Assembly: GCF_000455125.1 (NCBI RefSeq)
Contig: NZ_AUWR01000054.1
Span: forward strand, 1 to 64,000
Origin: Mycobacterium sp. UM_WGJ
Lineage (GTDB): Bacteria > Actinomycetota > Actinomycetes > Mycobacteriales > Mycobacteriaceae
DNA: 64,000 bases
Direction of reading: 5' to 3'
In this document: positions 39,665 to 50,694 of the stretch, piece by piece
Position numbering within the stretch: position 1 is the first letter of the stretch
How the letters are laid out: the number at the start of each line of letters is the position of its first letter
Position numbers and translations under genes: made by a program
The notes under the pieces: model-generated
What the model was told of the DNA's origin: nothing
Seen by the model: only the letters and a program-made list of their open reading frames with translations
Database searches by the model: none

Positions 39665-40252
39665 GTGCAGCTGCACAAACCTGACGTGGTCGCGGCGGCG
39701 ACCACCATCCTGGACGACTACGGCATCGCCGATCTGTCGATGCGCCGGCTGGCGCGCGAGCTCAATGTCAGCCCCAGCGCGCTGTACTGGCATTTCGCCA
39801 ACAAGCAGCAGTTGCTGGGTGCGGTCGCCGACCGCGTGCTGGCGCCCGCGTGTGCCGATCCCGGGCCGGGCAGCTGGCAGTGGCGGATCCAGACCGTGGG
39901 CCAACGCCTGCGCGATGCGCTGCTGTCCCACACCGACGGTGCCGAGCTGGTGTCGGCCAGCATGGCGGCCGGCCAGTCGCAGGCGGCCACCGACATCCTG
40001 ACGCTGTTGGCGGAGTCGGCGACAGCCGCAGGCGTACACCCGGATCAGGCCGGGCAGGTCGCCCGCACCGTTGTCTACTACGTGCTGGGGTTCACCGCCG
40101 ACGAACAGTCCCGCCTGCAGTGGGACGCTGCCGGGGCCGCCGAGATCACGCCCGAGGCCGACCCGAGCGGCGCATTCGCGTTCGGGATGGGACTGCTGAT
40201 CGACGGCCTGACGATGCGGGCCGGTGTAACCGTCGGTAGCCCTTCGCGGTGA
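39665..40252 (+). CDS. bioQ: TetR-family biotin regulator BioQ
   Basis: A 195-residue TetR repressor. The N-terminal helix-turn-helix DLSMRRLARELNVSPSALYWHFANKQQLL is typical of the family; the C-terminal part (about 70-195) is the ligand-binding dimer domain. Divergence from bioB and the palindromes at 39637 and 42663 identify it as BioQ. Starts at GTG with a -10 box 6 bases upstream and no ribosome-binding site, so probably leaderless. M. tuberculosis has prophage/REP material in this general interval; here the locus is continuous. Confidence 0.9.
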   Translation: MQLHKPDVVAAATTILDDYGIADLSMRRLARELNVSPSALYWHFANKQQLLGAVADRVLAPACADPGPGSWQWRIQTVGQRLRDALLSHTDGAELVSASMAAGQSQAATDILTLLAESATAAGVHPDQAGQVARTVVYYVLGFTADEQSRLQWDAAGAAEITPEADPSGAFAFGMGLLIDGLTMRAGVTVGSPSR

Positions 40253-40290
40253 CCCTTCGCGCCCGGCCTCGCCGCGCCTGCGATCACCGC
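40246..40290. terminator. Possible bidirectional terminator after bioQ
   Basis: GCGGTGA (40246-40252) is the reverse complement of TCACCGC (40284-40290) with a GC-rich 31-base loop that can itself fold. It lies between convergent bioQ and the RNA-ligase-like gene. Weak evidence. Confidence 0.3.
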
Positions 40291-40794
40291 TTAGATCAGA
40301 TACTCGTTGCGCGCGTTGCCATCCCATCGGCGCAGCCCGACAAATCGCCCGCTGATGTCAGCTCGGCCGGCGATGCGCTGAGCCCGGCCCAACTGGTCCG
40401 GCCCGACCCGGCGGGCCAGCGTGGTGTGCGCCGTCCACCGGCCCGGCGTCACGTTGGCCAACGGTCCGGGCATCAGGAGGGGTGCGCATAACCGGTACAC
40501 CTGCTCGTGCAGTTCCAGCAGGGCCACCGTCGGCACCACCAGCCGTGCCAGCACCCCGTGTGAGCGGCCGAAGATCAGCGTCGCGCCAAGCGTGCAGTCC
40601 ATCGGCAGTCGGTCGGCAACGGTGGCCAGCGCGGCGTCGGCCTGCGGATCGATGCGCTGGGCGACCACCAGGGTGACGTGCGGTCGCGCGGCCGGGGCCT
40701 GGCTGGGCACGCCGGCGGCGGCCAGATCGGTCCAGATCCGCCGGACCGCGGTCTCGGTGCCGGCGTCGAAGACCAGCTCGATCGAGTGCACCAT
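40291..40794 (-). CDS. 2'-5' RNA ligase-family protein
   Basis: A 167-residue protein with the two HxT motifs of the 2H phosphoesterase superfamily: His39-Val-Thr41 in RPHVTLVV and His123-Thr-Thr125 in WTAHTTLARR. Such enzymes join or cleave 2'-5' or cyclic phosphate bonds in RNA. It follows bioD by 2 bases and is at the end of bioA-F-D, matching the position of Rv1571. I chose ATG 40794; the longer frame upstream lies inside bioD. A link with biotin is unproven. Confidence 0.85.
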   Translation of the reverse strand: MVHSIELVFDAGTETAVRRIWTDLAAAGVPSQAPAARPHVTLVVAQRIDPQADAALATVADRLPMDCTLGATLIFGRSHGVLARLVVPTVALLELHEQVYRLCAPLLMPGPLANVTPGRWTAHTTLARRVGPDQLGRAQRIAGRADISGRFVGLRRWDGNARNEYLI

Positions 40795-40796
40795 CG

Positions 40797-41477
40797 CTAC
40801 CCCGCCAGGGTGCGCACCCAGTCGGTGTCGAACGCTGCGGCACTCATGGCCGCGAACTCCGCGACGCCCAGCGCGGCGGCACCGGCCGGCAGCACCGCGC
40901 GTACCGCAGCTTGCCGGGCCAGCGCCCCGCGGTTGCTGGTGGCGGCCGGTCCGGGCTGCGCCGGCCAGCTGCCGATCACCAATCCGGCGCACGACAACCC
41001 CTGTCCGGCCAGTGATTCCAGGGTCAGTGCGGTGTGGTTGAGGGTGCCCAGTTCGGCGCCGACCACCACCAGCACGGTGGCGCCGAGGTCGACGGCCAGA
41101 TCGCGCAGCGTGACGCCGTCGGCTGCCAGCTCGACGAGCAGGCCACCGGCGCCCTCCACCAGGGTCAGTCGTTCCGGGCGGTCGGCGGCCCGGATCAGCG
41201 CCGACAGCTCGGCGCGGGTCGGCAGTGTCATCCCGGCCTGCTCGGCCGCGGCCGCCGGGGCCAGCGGCGCCGGGTAGCGGGCAGCGGCGAACAGTTCGCT
41301 CACCCCCGAGAGCCGGCCGACCTCGGCCAGGTCGTCGTCGCCGTCAGCGGTGCCGGTCTGAACCGGTTTGCACACCGCCACGTCCAGCCCGGCCTGCCGG
41401 GCAGCGCCGGCCAGCGCGGCGGTCGCGATCGTCTTGCCCACGCCGGTGCCGGTACCGGTGATGACCAAGACGGTCAT
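40797..41477 (-). CDS. bioD: Dethiobiotin synthetase
   Basis: Closes the ureido ring of dethiobiotin from DAPA, CO2 and ATP. The 226-residue protein has the P-loop [16 protein letters not shown], the Lys in CKPVQTG, and [12 protein letters not shown]. The ATG overlaps the bioF stop as ATGA, and its length equals Rv1570. Larger open frame upstream lies in bioF. Confidence 0.95.
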   Translation of the reverse strand: MTVLVITGTGTGVGKTIATAALAGAARQAGLDVAVCKPVQTGTADGDDDLAEVGRLSGVSELFAAARYPAPLAPAAAAEQAGMTLPTRAELSALIRAADRPERLTLVEGAGGLLVELAADGVTLRDLAVDLGATVLVVVGAELGTLNHTALTLESLAGQGLSCAGLVIGSWPAQPGPAATSNRGALARQAAVRAVLPAGAAALGVAEFAAMSAAAFDTDWVRTLAG

Positions 41478-42631
41478 GACGACAAAGCGGGATGGTCGCG
41501 CAGCACGGCGCGCAGCACCCGTCGCGCCAACTCCAGATCGTCGGCGGTCAGCGAAGCCCGCGCGGTCAGCCGCAACCGGGACGTGCCCGCGGGCACGGTG
41601 GGCGGCCGGAAGCAACCGACCCGGACTCCGGCGTCCAGACAGGTGGTCGCGGCGGCCACCGCCGTCTCCGCGTCCCCGAGAATGACCGAGACCACCGCGG
41701 ATTGCGGCTGGTCGCGCAGCTCGCAGATCTCCGCCAACACGCCCGCGTGCCGAAGCACGTCGGCGGCGCGAGACGGCTCGGCGACCAGCACGTCCAGCGC
41801 GGCCGACGCGGCGCCCAGCGCTGCCGGGGCCAGACCGGTGTCGAAGATGAACGTGCGGGCGGCGTCGATGAGGTGATCGCGAACCTCTACGGGCCCCAGC
41901 ACCGCACCGCCCTGACTGCCCAGGGCCTTGGACAACGTCGTCGTGATCACCACATCGGGCGCGCCGGCCAACCCGACCTCGTGCACCAGCCCGCGGCCAC
42001 CGGAGCCGCGCACCCCCAGTGCGTGCGCCTCGTCGACGATCAACAGGGCGCCGTACCTGCGGCACACCTCGTGCAGCCGGCGCAGCGGGGCCAGCGCGCC
42101 GTCAGTGCTGAACACCGACTCGGTGAGCACAACGGCGCGTTCCTCGGTCCGGCCGGCCAGTGCCGCGGCGACGGCGTCCACGTCCCGGTGCTCGGTGACG
42201 ACGACCCTCGCCCTCGAGAGCCGGCAGGCGTCCACCAGAGATGCGTGACAGTAGGCGTCCGACACCACCAGTGCCCCCGGCCCGGACAGGCTGACCACCG
42301 CGCCGAGATTGGCGGTGTAACCGGAGGAGAACACCAAACCCGCTGGCGCACCGACGAAGTCGGCAAGATCCTGTTCGAACTGCTGATGCAGTTCGGTATT
42401 GCCGGTCACCAGACGCGATCCCCCGGCGCCGCCGCCCCAGGTCTGCAGCGCCTCGACACCGCCGGCGATGACGGCCGGGTGGGTCGCCAGGCCGAGGTAG
42501 TCGTTGGACGCCAGGTCCAGTTCGGTGGCGACCACAGGCCGCACCCGCAGTGAACGTCGCAGACCGGCCTGTCGACGCCGCTGCTCCACCTCGGCCAGCC
42601 AGGCCAGTGGCGACACATCGGTGCGGGTCAC
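41474..42631 (-). CDS. bioF: 8-amino-7-oxononanoate synthase
   Basis: PLP enzyme joining pimeloyl thioester and alanine. The 385-residue product has [42 protein letters not shown] and the PLP lysine in [16 protein letters not shown]. Starts at GTG with AGGGAGAG 4 bases before it. A BioQ-type palindrome lies 32-44 bases upstream with a TAGCCT box next to it, so bioF-bioD can be transcribed from an own promoter inside the bioA end. Confidence 0.95.
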   Translation of the reverse strand: MTRTDVSPLAWLAEVEQRRRQAGLRRSLRVRPVVATELDLASNDYLGLATHPAVIAGGVEALQTWGGGAGGSRLVTGNTELHQQFEQDLADFVGAPAGLVFSSGYTANLGAVVSLSGPGALVVSDAYCHASLVDACRLSRARVVVTEHRDVDAVAAALAGRTEERAVVLTESVFSTDGALAPLRRLHEVCRRYGALLIVDEAHALGVRGSGGRGLVHEVGLAGAPDVVITTTLSKALGSQGGAVLGPVEVRDHLIDAARTFIFDTGLAPAALGAASAALDVLVAEPSRAADVLRHAGVLAEICELRDQPQSAVVSVILGDAETAVAAATTCLDAGVRVGCFRPPTVPAGTSRLRLTARASLTADDLELARRVLRAVLRDHPALSS

Positions 42632-42662
42632 GCGGCTCTCCCTGTGCGGTCTCGAGACGACT

Positions 42663-42675
42663 TGAACACTGTTCA
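42663..42675. promoter_or_regulatory. BioQ-type operator overlapping the bioA stop
   Basis: TGAAC-ACT-GTTCA, perfect 5-3-5 inverted repeat. Its last three bases are the bioA stop codon on the reverse strand. Next to it on that strand is TAGCCT, matching TAACCT next to the bioB site, so both promoters place the operator directly after the -10 box. Regulates bioF-bioD; bioA itself has no such site upstream. Confidence 0.85.
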
Positions 42676-43965
42676 GGCTAAGGCATGCACCGCGTCGACC
42701 ATCGCGCCGCCGATCCGGGCGATCTCCTCGGGGCTACAGATGTAGGGCGGCATCGCGTAGACCAGGTTGCGGAAGGGGCGCAGCCACACGCCGTGCGCCA
42801 GTGCCGCTCGAGTCGCAACGGCCATGTCCACCGGTTCCCGGCATTCGATGACTCCGATCGCGCCGCAGACCCGGACGTCAGCGACCCCGGGCAGGTCACG
42901 TGCGGGTTGTAGGGCAGCGGTCAGCCCGGCGCCGATCCCGGCGACCGATGCACGCCAGTCCTGGCGCAGCAACAGTTCGGTGCTGGCGACCGAGACCGCG
43001 CAGGCCAGCGGGTTCGCCATGAAGGTCGGCCCGTGCATCAGTGCGCCGGCCTCCCCGCCGCTGATCGTGTGGGCGATCTCGGTGCTGCACAACGTGGCGG
43101 CCAGGCTGAGGTAACCGCCGGTCATGGCCTTGCCGACACACATGATGTCGGGGGTCACGCCCGCGTGATCGGCGGCGAAGAGCTCACCGGTGCGGCCGAA
43201 GCCGGTGGCGATCTCGTCGAAGATCAGCAGTACGCCGTGGCGGGTGCAGGCGTCGCGCAGGTCCACCAGGTAGCGCGGGTCGTGGAAGCGCATACCGCCG
43301 GCGCCCTGTACCACCGGCTCCACGATCACGGCAGCCACCTCGTCGCGGTGCTGCTCCAGCTGGGCCTCGAACGCGGCGCTGTAGGCCGGGTCGTAGTCGC
43401 GGGGCACCTGCGGGGCGAACAGCTGGGCCACCAAGACATCGCGCCACAGCGAGTGCATGCCGCCGTCGGGGTCGCAGACGCTCATCGGAGTGAAGGTGTC
43501 GCCGTGGTAGCCGCCGCGCCAGGTCATCAGCCGGTGTTTGGCGCCGCGGCCGCGAGCGCGCCAGTACTGCAGCGCCATCTTGACCGCGACCTCCACCGAC
43601 ACCGACCCCGAGTCGGAGAAGAACACCGTGTCCAGCCCGGCCGGGGTGATGTCCACCAGCAGCTCGGCTAGCCGAGCGGCGGGTTCGTGGGTGAGCCCGC
43701 CGAACATGACGTGGCTCATGGTGCCTACCTGCGCGGTGAGCGCGGCGTCCAGTTCGGGGTGGCCGTGGCCGTGGATCGCAGTCCACCACGAGCTCATCGC
43801 GTCGAGTACGTCGAGAGGTGCCTCGTCGACGACCAGAGTCAGGTAGGCGCCCCGGGCGGCCAGCGCCACCGTCGGCGCCAGAGATTCGGCGCCGATTGTG
43901 CTGTACGGGTGCCACAGGTGTGCGGCGTCGATGGCGCTGATCTGGTCGGGAGTCAACGCGGACAT
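42673..43965 (-). CDS. bioA: Adenosylmethionine--8-amino-7-oxononanoate aminotransferase
   Basis: Makes DAPA using SAM as amino donor. From ATG 43965 the product is 430 residues; Rv1568 is 437. Motifs are [50 protein letters not shown], the PLP aspartate in [14 protein letters not shown], and the lysine in [11 protein letters not shown]. An upstream start at 44007 would add 14 residues. No BioQ palindrome precedes it, so it may be expressed constitutively while bioF-D and bioB are controlled. Confidence 0.95.
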   Translation of the reverse strand: MSALTPDQISAIDAAHLWHPYSTIGAESLAPTVALAARGAYLTLVVDEAPLDVLDAMSSWWTAIHGHGHPELDAALTAQVGTMSHVMFGGLTHEPAARLAELLVDITPAGLDTVFFSDSGSVSVEVAVKMALQYWRARGRGAKHRLMTWRGGYHGDTFTPMSVCDPDGGMHSLWRDVLVAQLFAPQVPRDYDPAYSAAFEAQLEQHRDEVAAVIVEPVVQGAGGMRFHDPRYLVDLRDACTRHGVLLIFDEIATGFGRTGELFAADHAGVTPDIMCVGKAMTGGYLSLAATLCSTEIAHTISGGEAGALMHGPTFMANPLACAVSVASTELLLRQDWRASVAGIGAGLTAALQPARDLPGVADVRVCGAIGVIECREPVDMAVATRAALAHGVWLRPFRNLVYAMPPYICSPEEIARIGGAMVDAVHALA

Positions 43966-44122
43966 GCCTGACGACAGTAGTGGCCGCCGGCATAACCGTT
44001 GGGTCACAGGTTGCGCAATTTCTCTTCCGCGGCGGCTGATGGGGCGTAAACGCCGGTAGTCTCTGTGACAGAAGTGACGAGTGATACTGCCGTGAATATC
44101 GGCCGAGAAGGGGGTTGCTCCT

Positions 44123-44761
44123 ATGAAACGCGTCTGCGCTACCGCGATCGCATTGGCGGCGGCCCTGGCTCCGGCGCTGAATGCCGCGCCCGCCTACGCC
44201 GACCCGCTGTCTCAGACCGGTCAGAACCAGCTCGTCGAGCGGGTGATCCAGCGAGCGCTCTCGCAGCGCGGCGTGCCCTTCGTCTACGGCGGCGGTGACG
44301 TCAACGGGCCCACCAACAGCGCGCGGGCCCGCGCTGCCACCACCCGCAGCTCATTGACCGACATCACCGGCCGCGCCGGCGTCCCGAGCACCCCCAGCAA
44401 TCCGCTGCTGCCGGGAAGCGTCACCCCGGGTCTGCCGGGCACGTCGCTGGCACCCACCGAGGACATTCCGGACACCACCACCGTCGGTTTCGACGCATCC
44501 GGCCTGATCCAGTACGCGTTCGCCGGCGCCGGCATCAGAATGCCGCGCACCTCCGGCGAGCAGTGCAGCGTCGGCCAGAAGGTCCCGCCCGCCCAGGCCC
44601 GCCCCGGTGATCTGCTGTGCTACGGCCCGGGCGGGACGCAGAGCGTTGCCCTCTACCTGGGCAACAACCAGATGATCGAGGGCACCAGCCCCGCGGTCGC
44701 GGTCTCGCCGGCGCGCACCTCCAACATGGTCCCCTACCTGACCCGAGTGATCGGCTCCTGA
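44123..44761 (+). CDS. ripD: Secreted NlpC/P60-fold peptidoglycan-binding protein RipD
   Basis: A 212-residue secreted protein: signal peptide with cleavage near AYADP (residue 26), a Pro/Gly-rich linker (about 65-115), and an NlpC/P60 domain. The catalytic cysteine is replaced by Ala125 ([12 protein letters not shown] instead of DCSGL) and the catalytic histidine by Ser174 (TQSVALYLG). This double loss is the known hallmark of mycobacterial RipD (Rv1566c), which binds peptidoglycan without cutting it. It lies in the same place, next to bioA. Acts in the cell wall. Confidence 0.92.
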   Translation: MKRVCATAIALAAALAPALNAAPAYADPLSQTGQNQLVERVIQRALSQRGVPFVYGGGDVNGPTNSARARAATTRSSLTDITGRAGVPSTPSNPLLPGSVTPGLPGTSLAPTEDIPDTTTVGFDASGLIQYAFAGAGIRMPRTSGEQCSVGQKVPPAQARPGDLLCYGPGGTQSVALYLGNNQMIEGTSPAVAVSPARTSNMVPYLTRVIGS

Positions 44762-44832
44762 CCGACTCGGCCGACGTCACAACGCGCAGAATGCGGTTTC
44801 TCCAGGCAGGTTAGGTAGATTGTCGGGCGATC

Positions 44833-47043
44833 ATGATTGCCCTGTCCCCGCCTCGACCGGCAGTAACACCTGTTGCAGAGCCCGCATCCGGCTCGGTTCC
44901 GACCCGCGGGTCGGCCACCGTGATGGGCACCCGCAAGGAGGGCTTTTACCGCCACGATCTGGACGGTCTGCGGGGCGTCGCGATCGCGTTGGTGGCGGTG
45001 TTCCATGTCTGGTTCGGGCGAGTCTCCGGCGGGGTCGACGTCTTCCTGGCGCTCTCGGGCTTCTTCTTCGGCGGCAAGCTGCTGCGGGTCGCGCTGAACC
45101 CGGCCTCGTCACTGTCACCGCTTCCCGACCTGAGCCGGCTGGTCCGCCGCCTGCTGCCCGCACTGGTGGTGGTGCTGGCCGCCTGCGCGCTGCTGACGAT
45201 CTTGATCCAGCCGCAGACCCGCTGGGAGACGTTCGCCGACCAGAGCCTGGCCAGCCTCGGCTACTACCAGAACTGGGAGCTGGCCCGCAGCGCCGCCGAC
45301 TACCTGCAGGCCGGTGAGGCCGTCAGCCCCCTGCAGCACATCTGGTCGATGTCGGTACAGGGCCAGTTCTACCTGAGCTTCCTGCTGCTGGTCTTCGGCC
45401 TCGCCTTCCTGCTCCGGCGCATACTCGGCAAGCACCTTCGGGTCGCGTTCGTCGTGCTGCTCACGGCGCTGACGGTGGCCTCTTTCTGGTATGCGATCGT
45501 CGCGCACCAGGCCAATCAGTCACTGGCCTACTACAACAGCTTCGCCCGCGCCTGGGAGCTGTTGATCGGCGCGCTGGTCGGCGCGCTGGTCCCCTACATC
45601 CGCTGGCCGATGTGGCTGCGGACCGCCGTCGGCACGGTGGCGCTGGCGGCCATCCTGAGCTGCGGGGCCCTCATCGAGGGCGTGCGGGAGTTCCCCGGAC
45701 CGTGGGCGCTGGTGCCGGTCGGAGCCACGGTGGCGTTCATCCTGGCCGGGGCCAACCGGCAAGCCCTCCCGAGCACCAGTGCGAAACTGCCGTGGCCCAA
45801 CCGGTGGCTGGCGGCGGCGCCGCTGGTCACCCTCGGCTCGATGGCCTACTCGTTGTACCTGTGGCACTGGCCGTTGCTGATCTTCTGGCTGTCCTACAGC
45901 GGGCACCGGCACGCAAGCCTGCTGGACGGCGCGGTGATCCTGGCGGTCTCCGGCGTACTGGCCTACCTGACCACCCGATTCGTCGAAGATCCGCTGCGCT
46001 CCCGCAAGCCGGCCGGCCAGCCCGCCGCGCCGGTGCTGCGCCCGCGGTGGCGCAAGCCCACGGCCGGCTGGTGGCGACGTCCGACGTCGGTGTTGGGCTC
46101 GACCGTGGTGTTGCTGGGGGTGGCGCTGACGGCGACGTCATTCTCCTGGCGCGAACATGTCACCGTGCAACGCGCCAGCGGGACCGAGCTGGTCAAGCTG
46201 AGCAAGGACGACTACCCCGGCGCCCGCGCGCTGCTCAAGCACAAGCGGGTCCCCAAACTCCGGATGCGGCCGACCATCCTGGAGGCCAAGAAGGACCTGC
46301 CGGTGTCCACCCGGGAAGGCTGCATCAGCAACTTCACCAACCCGGACCTGATCAACTGCACCTACGGCGACCACGAGGCGACCCGGACTGTCGCGCTGGC
46401 CGGCGGGTCGCACGCTGAACACTGGCTGCCTGCGCTGGACATCCTCGGCCAGCGGCACCACTTCAAGGTGGTGACCTACCTCAAGATGGGCTGCCCGCTG
46501 TCCACCGAGAAGGTCCCGCTGATCATGGGCAACAACGCCCCCTACCCGCAGTGCTACCAGTGGGTGGGCAAGACGATGGAAAAACTGATCGCCGACCGCC
46601 CGGACTTCGTGTTCACCACCGCCACCCGGCCGTGGAACATCAAACCGGGCGACGTGATGCCGGGAACCTACATCGGGATCTGGAAGCAGCTGTCGGACAA
46701 CAACATCCCCATCCTGGGGGTCCGCGACACCCCGTGGCTGGTGCGTGACGGCGACCCGTTCCAGCCCGCGGACTGCCTGGCCTCCGGCGGCGACGCGGAG
46801 TCCTGCGGCATCAAACGCTCTGAAGTGCTTGTCGAGCGCAACCCCACCCTGGACTTCGTCAAGAAATTCCCGCTGCTCAAGCCGTTAGACCTGTCCGACG
46901 CGGTCTGCGACAAAGAGATCTGCCGCGCGGTCGAGGGGAATGTGCTGATCTATCACGACTCTCACCACCTGTCGGCAACCTACATGCGCACCATGACCGG
47001 AGAACTCGGACGTCAGATGGGCGCCGCCACCGGCTGGTGGTGA
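44833..47043 (+). CDS. OafA-like acyltransferase with SGNH domain (Rv1565c-like)
   Basis: A 736-residue membrane protein. The N-terminal half is an acyltransferase-3 domain with about ten membrane helices, starting FYRHDLDGLRGVAIALVAVF with the catalytic His region; the C-terminal half (from about residue 440) is an extracytoplasmic SGNH-hydrolase domain, with the nucleophile block as ALAGGSHAEHW and the closing Asp-His in IYHDSHHLSATYM. Such proteins transfer acyl groups from the cytoplasm to envelope sugars. The usual GDS is GGS here. Same place as Rv1565c. The target glycan is unknown. Confidence 0.92.
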   Translation: MIALSPPRPAVTPVAEPASGSVPTRGSATVMGTRKEGFYRHDLDGLRGVAIALVAVFHVWFGRVSGGVDVFLALSGFFFGGKLLRVALNPASSLSPLPDLSRLVRRLLPALVVVLAACALLTILIQPQTRWETFADQSLASLGYYQNWELARSAADYLQAGEAVSPLQHIWSMSVQGQFYLSFLLLVFGLAFLLRRILGKHLRVAFVVLLTALTVASFWYAIVAHQANQSLAYYNSFARAWELLIGALVGALVPYIRWPMWLRTAVGTVALAAILSCGALIEGVREFPGPWALVPVGATVAFILAGANRQALPSTSAKLPWPNRWLAAAPLVTLGSMAYSLYLWHWPLLIFWLSYSGHRHASLLDGAVILAVSGVLAYLTTRFVEDPLRSRKPAGQPAAPVLRPRWRKPTAGWWRRPTSVLGSTVVLLGVALTATSFSWREHVTVQRASGTELVKLSKDDYPGARALLKHKRVPKLRMRPTILEAKKDLPVSTREGCISNFTNPDLINCTYGDHEATRTVALAGGSHAEHWLPALDILGQRHHFKVVTYLKMGCPLSTEKVPLIMGNNAPYPQCYQWVGKTMEKLIADRPDFVFTTATRPWNIKPGDVMPGTYIGIWKQLSDNNIPILGVRDTPWLVRDGDPFQPADCLASGGDAESCGIKRSEVLVERNPTLDFVKKFPLLKPLDLSDAVCDKEICRAVEGNVLIYHDSHHLSATYMRTMTGELGRQMGAATGWW

Positions 47044-47093
47044 ACCCGGCCATGCTCGGCGGCGAATGCCGGAAAAGCGGATAAGGTCAAGCG

Positions 47094-49262
<2,169 letters not shown>

Positions 49263-49263
49263 G

Positions 49264-50613
49264 CTAGGCCGCCCGGCGCCCGAAATAGCGGATACCGGCC
49301 AACTGTGGGATGCGGTAGGGGCTGCGGATGCGACGCGTCGCCGCTGCGCGCCCGCGCAGGTGATAGCGGCTGAGTTCGCGTCGCACCGAGGGCGCCAGCA
49401 GCGGCCCCAACACCGCACCGGCGCCGAGCGCCAGCGCCAGCCCGGCCGCCATCCCGAGTGAGGCTCCGGCGTTGGGTTGCCCGTTGACCAATTGTACGAA
49501 GCCCCGGAACAGGGTCAGCCCGGGAACCAGCGGGATGATGCCCGCCATGATGATGACCAACGGCGTGACCCGAAGCCGGGGCGCCAGCAGGGTGCCGACC
49601 AGCCCGGTCGCCGCGGCGGCCGCGAACGAGCTCACGATCGCGTTGGTCTGCAGCAGTTGCAGCCCGAAGAACAGCAGCGTGGCGGTCGCCCCGGCAAGGC
49701 CGGCCGCCAGTGCCGCCTTGAGCTGCGCATAGCCCGCAATCGCAGCGGCGGCCGCGCCGGTGGCGCCCGCCAGTAGATAGACCGGCACGCTCAGTGCTGC
49801 CACCGGCATCTCTGGGCTCACCCGGACTTGCGCTCCGAAAACCCCGCCGATCTGCACCGCGATCGAGACGCCGACCAGGATTCCGACCGACAAGAGCAGG
49901 ATGTCCATCCCCCTCGAGACAGCCGTGAGTTGGTAGCCGGTGATGGCATCCTGCACCGAACCTACGGTGGCCAGCCCGGATAACAGCACCACGATGTTGG
50001 CGGCCACCACCGGTGATACCGGGGTGCCGGCCGGCAGCCAGCCGACGGCGTGCAGGCCGATGGCGACCCCGGTGGCCACGGCGGCGGCGACGACCTGCTG
50101 GAAGAGCAGTGGCAGTTGCCAGCCGTTGAGCACGCGGCCGATCCGGTCGATCAGGGCGGTGGTGACCGCAGATATCAGCGCGACCAGCGGCCCGGCACCG
50201 ATCAGTACGGCGAAGCCGCCGGCCATCACCGCCCAACCGGCGGTGGCCACCCAGCGGGGATAGGGGTGATCGGCCCGGGTCACGATGTCCAGCTGCTGTT
50301 GCACCCACTCGGGATCCGGCGTCGTGTTCACCACTTGCTCGGCCAGATCGGTGGCCAGCTGCAGCCGCGTGTAGTCCAGTGAGCGCGACTGCACCAGATA
50401 CATCGCGGTGACCGGGGCGCCCGGCACCCCGCGGGGCACTGAGACCCGGATCGAGTTGGCCATGATGTCCACCTGGGTCTGCGGCAGTCCGTAGGCGGTG
50501 GCGATGGCCAACATGCTTGAGGCGACGTCGGCGGTTCCGGCCTGTGATCCCAGCAGCAGCTGCCCGAATCGCAGGGCGATATCGAGCACCCGGCGGACGT
50601 CGGTTTCATCCAT
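49264..50613 (-). CDS. ThrE-type threonine/serine exporter
   Basis: A 449-residue membrane protein of the ThrE family. The N-terminal 140 residues are the soluble domain (RFGQLLLGSQAGTADVASSM is the family start); about ten hydrophobic helices follow in two sets, with PLVIIMAGIIPLVPGLTLFRG a typical block. Exports threonine and serine. The ATG at 50613 has CGGAGA 9 bases before it; other in-frame ATGs are at 50619 and 50640. The M. tuberculosis counterpart (Rv3737) is elsewhere. It lies 81 bases from ilvA, the threonine deaminase, an interesting match of substrate. Confidence 0.88.
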   Translation of the reverse strand: MDETDVRRVLDIALRFGQLLLGSQAGTADVASSMLAIATAYGLPQTQVDIMANSIRVSVPRGVPGAPVTAMYLVQSRSLDYTRLQLATDLAEQVVNTTPDPEWVQQQLDIVTRADHPYPRWVATAGWAVMAGGFAVLIGAGPLVALISAVTTALIDRIGRVLNGWQLPLLFQQVVAAAVATGVAIGLHAVGWLPAGTPVSPVVAANIVVLLSGLATVGSVQDAITGYQLTAVSRGMDILLLSVGILVGVSIAVQIGGVFGAQVRVSPEMPVAALSVPVYLLAGATGAAAAAIAGYAQLKAALAAGLAGATATLLFFGLQLLQTNAIVSSFAAAAATGLVGTLLAPRLRVTPLVIIMAGIIPLVPGLTLFRGFVQLVNGQPNAGASLGMAAGLALALGAGAVLGPLLAPSVRRELSRYHLRGRAAATRRIRSPYRIPQLAGIRYFGRRAA

Positions 50614-50694
50614 GCGCATTGTCTCCGATGACACCATCACGGTCGGCTACCCGTTCGGTGCCCGGAGCTCACCTGCTGCGCTGAATCCGCGCTG

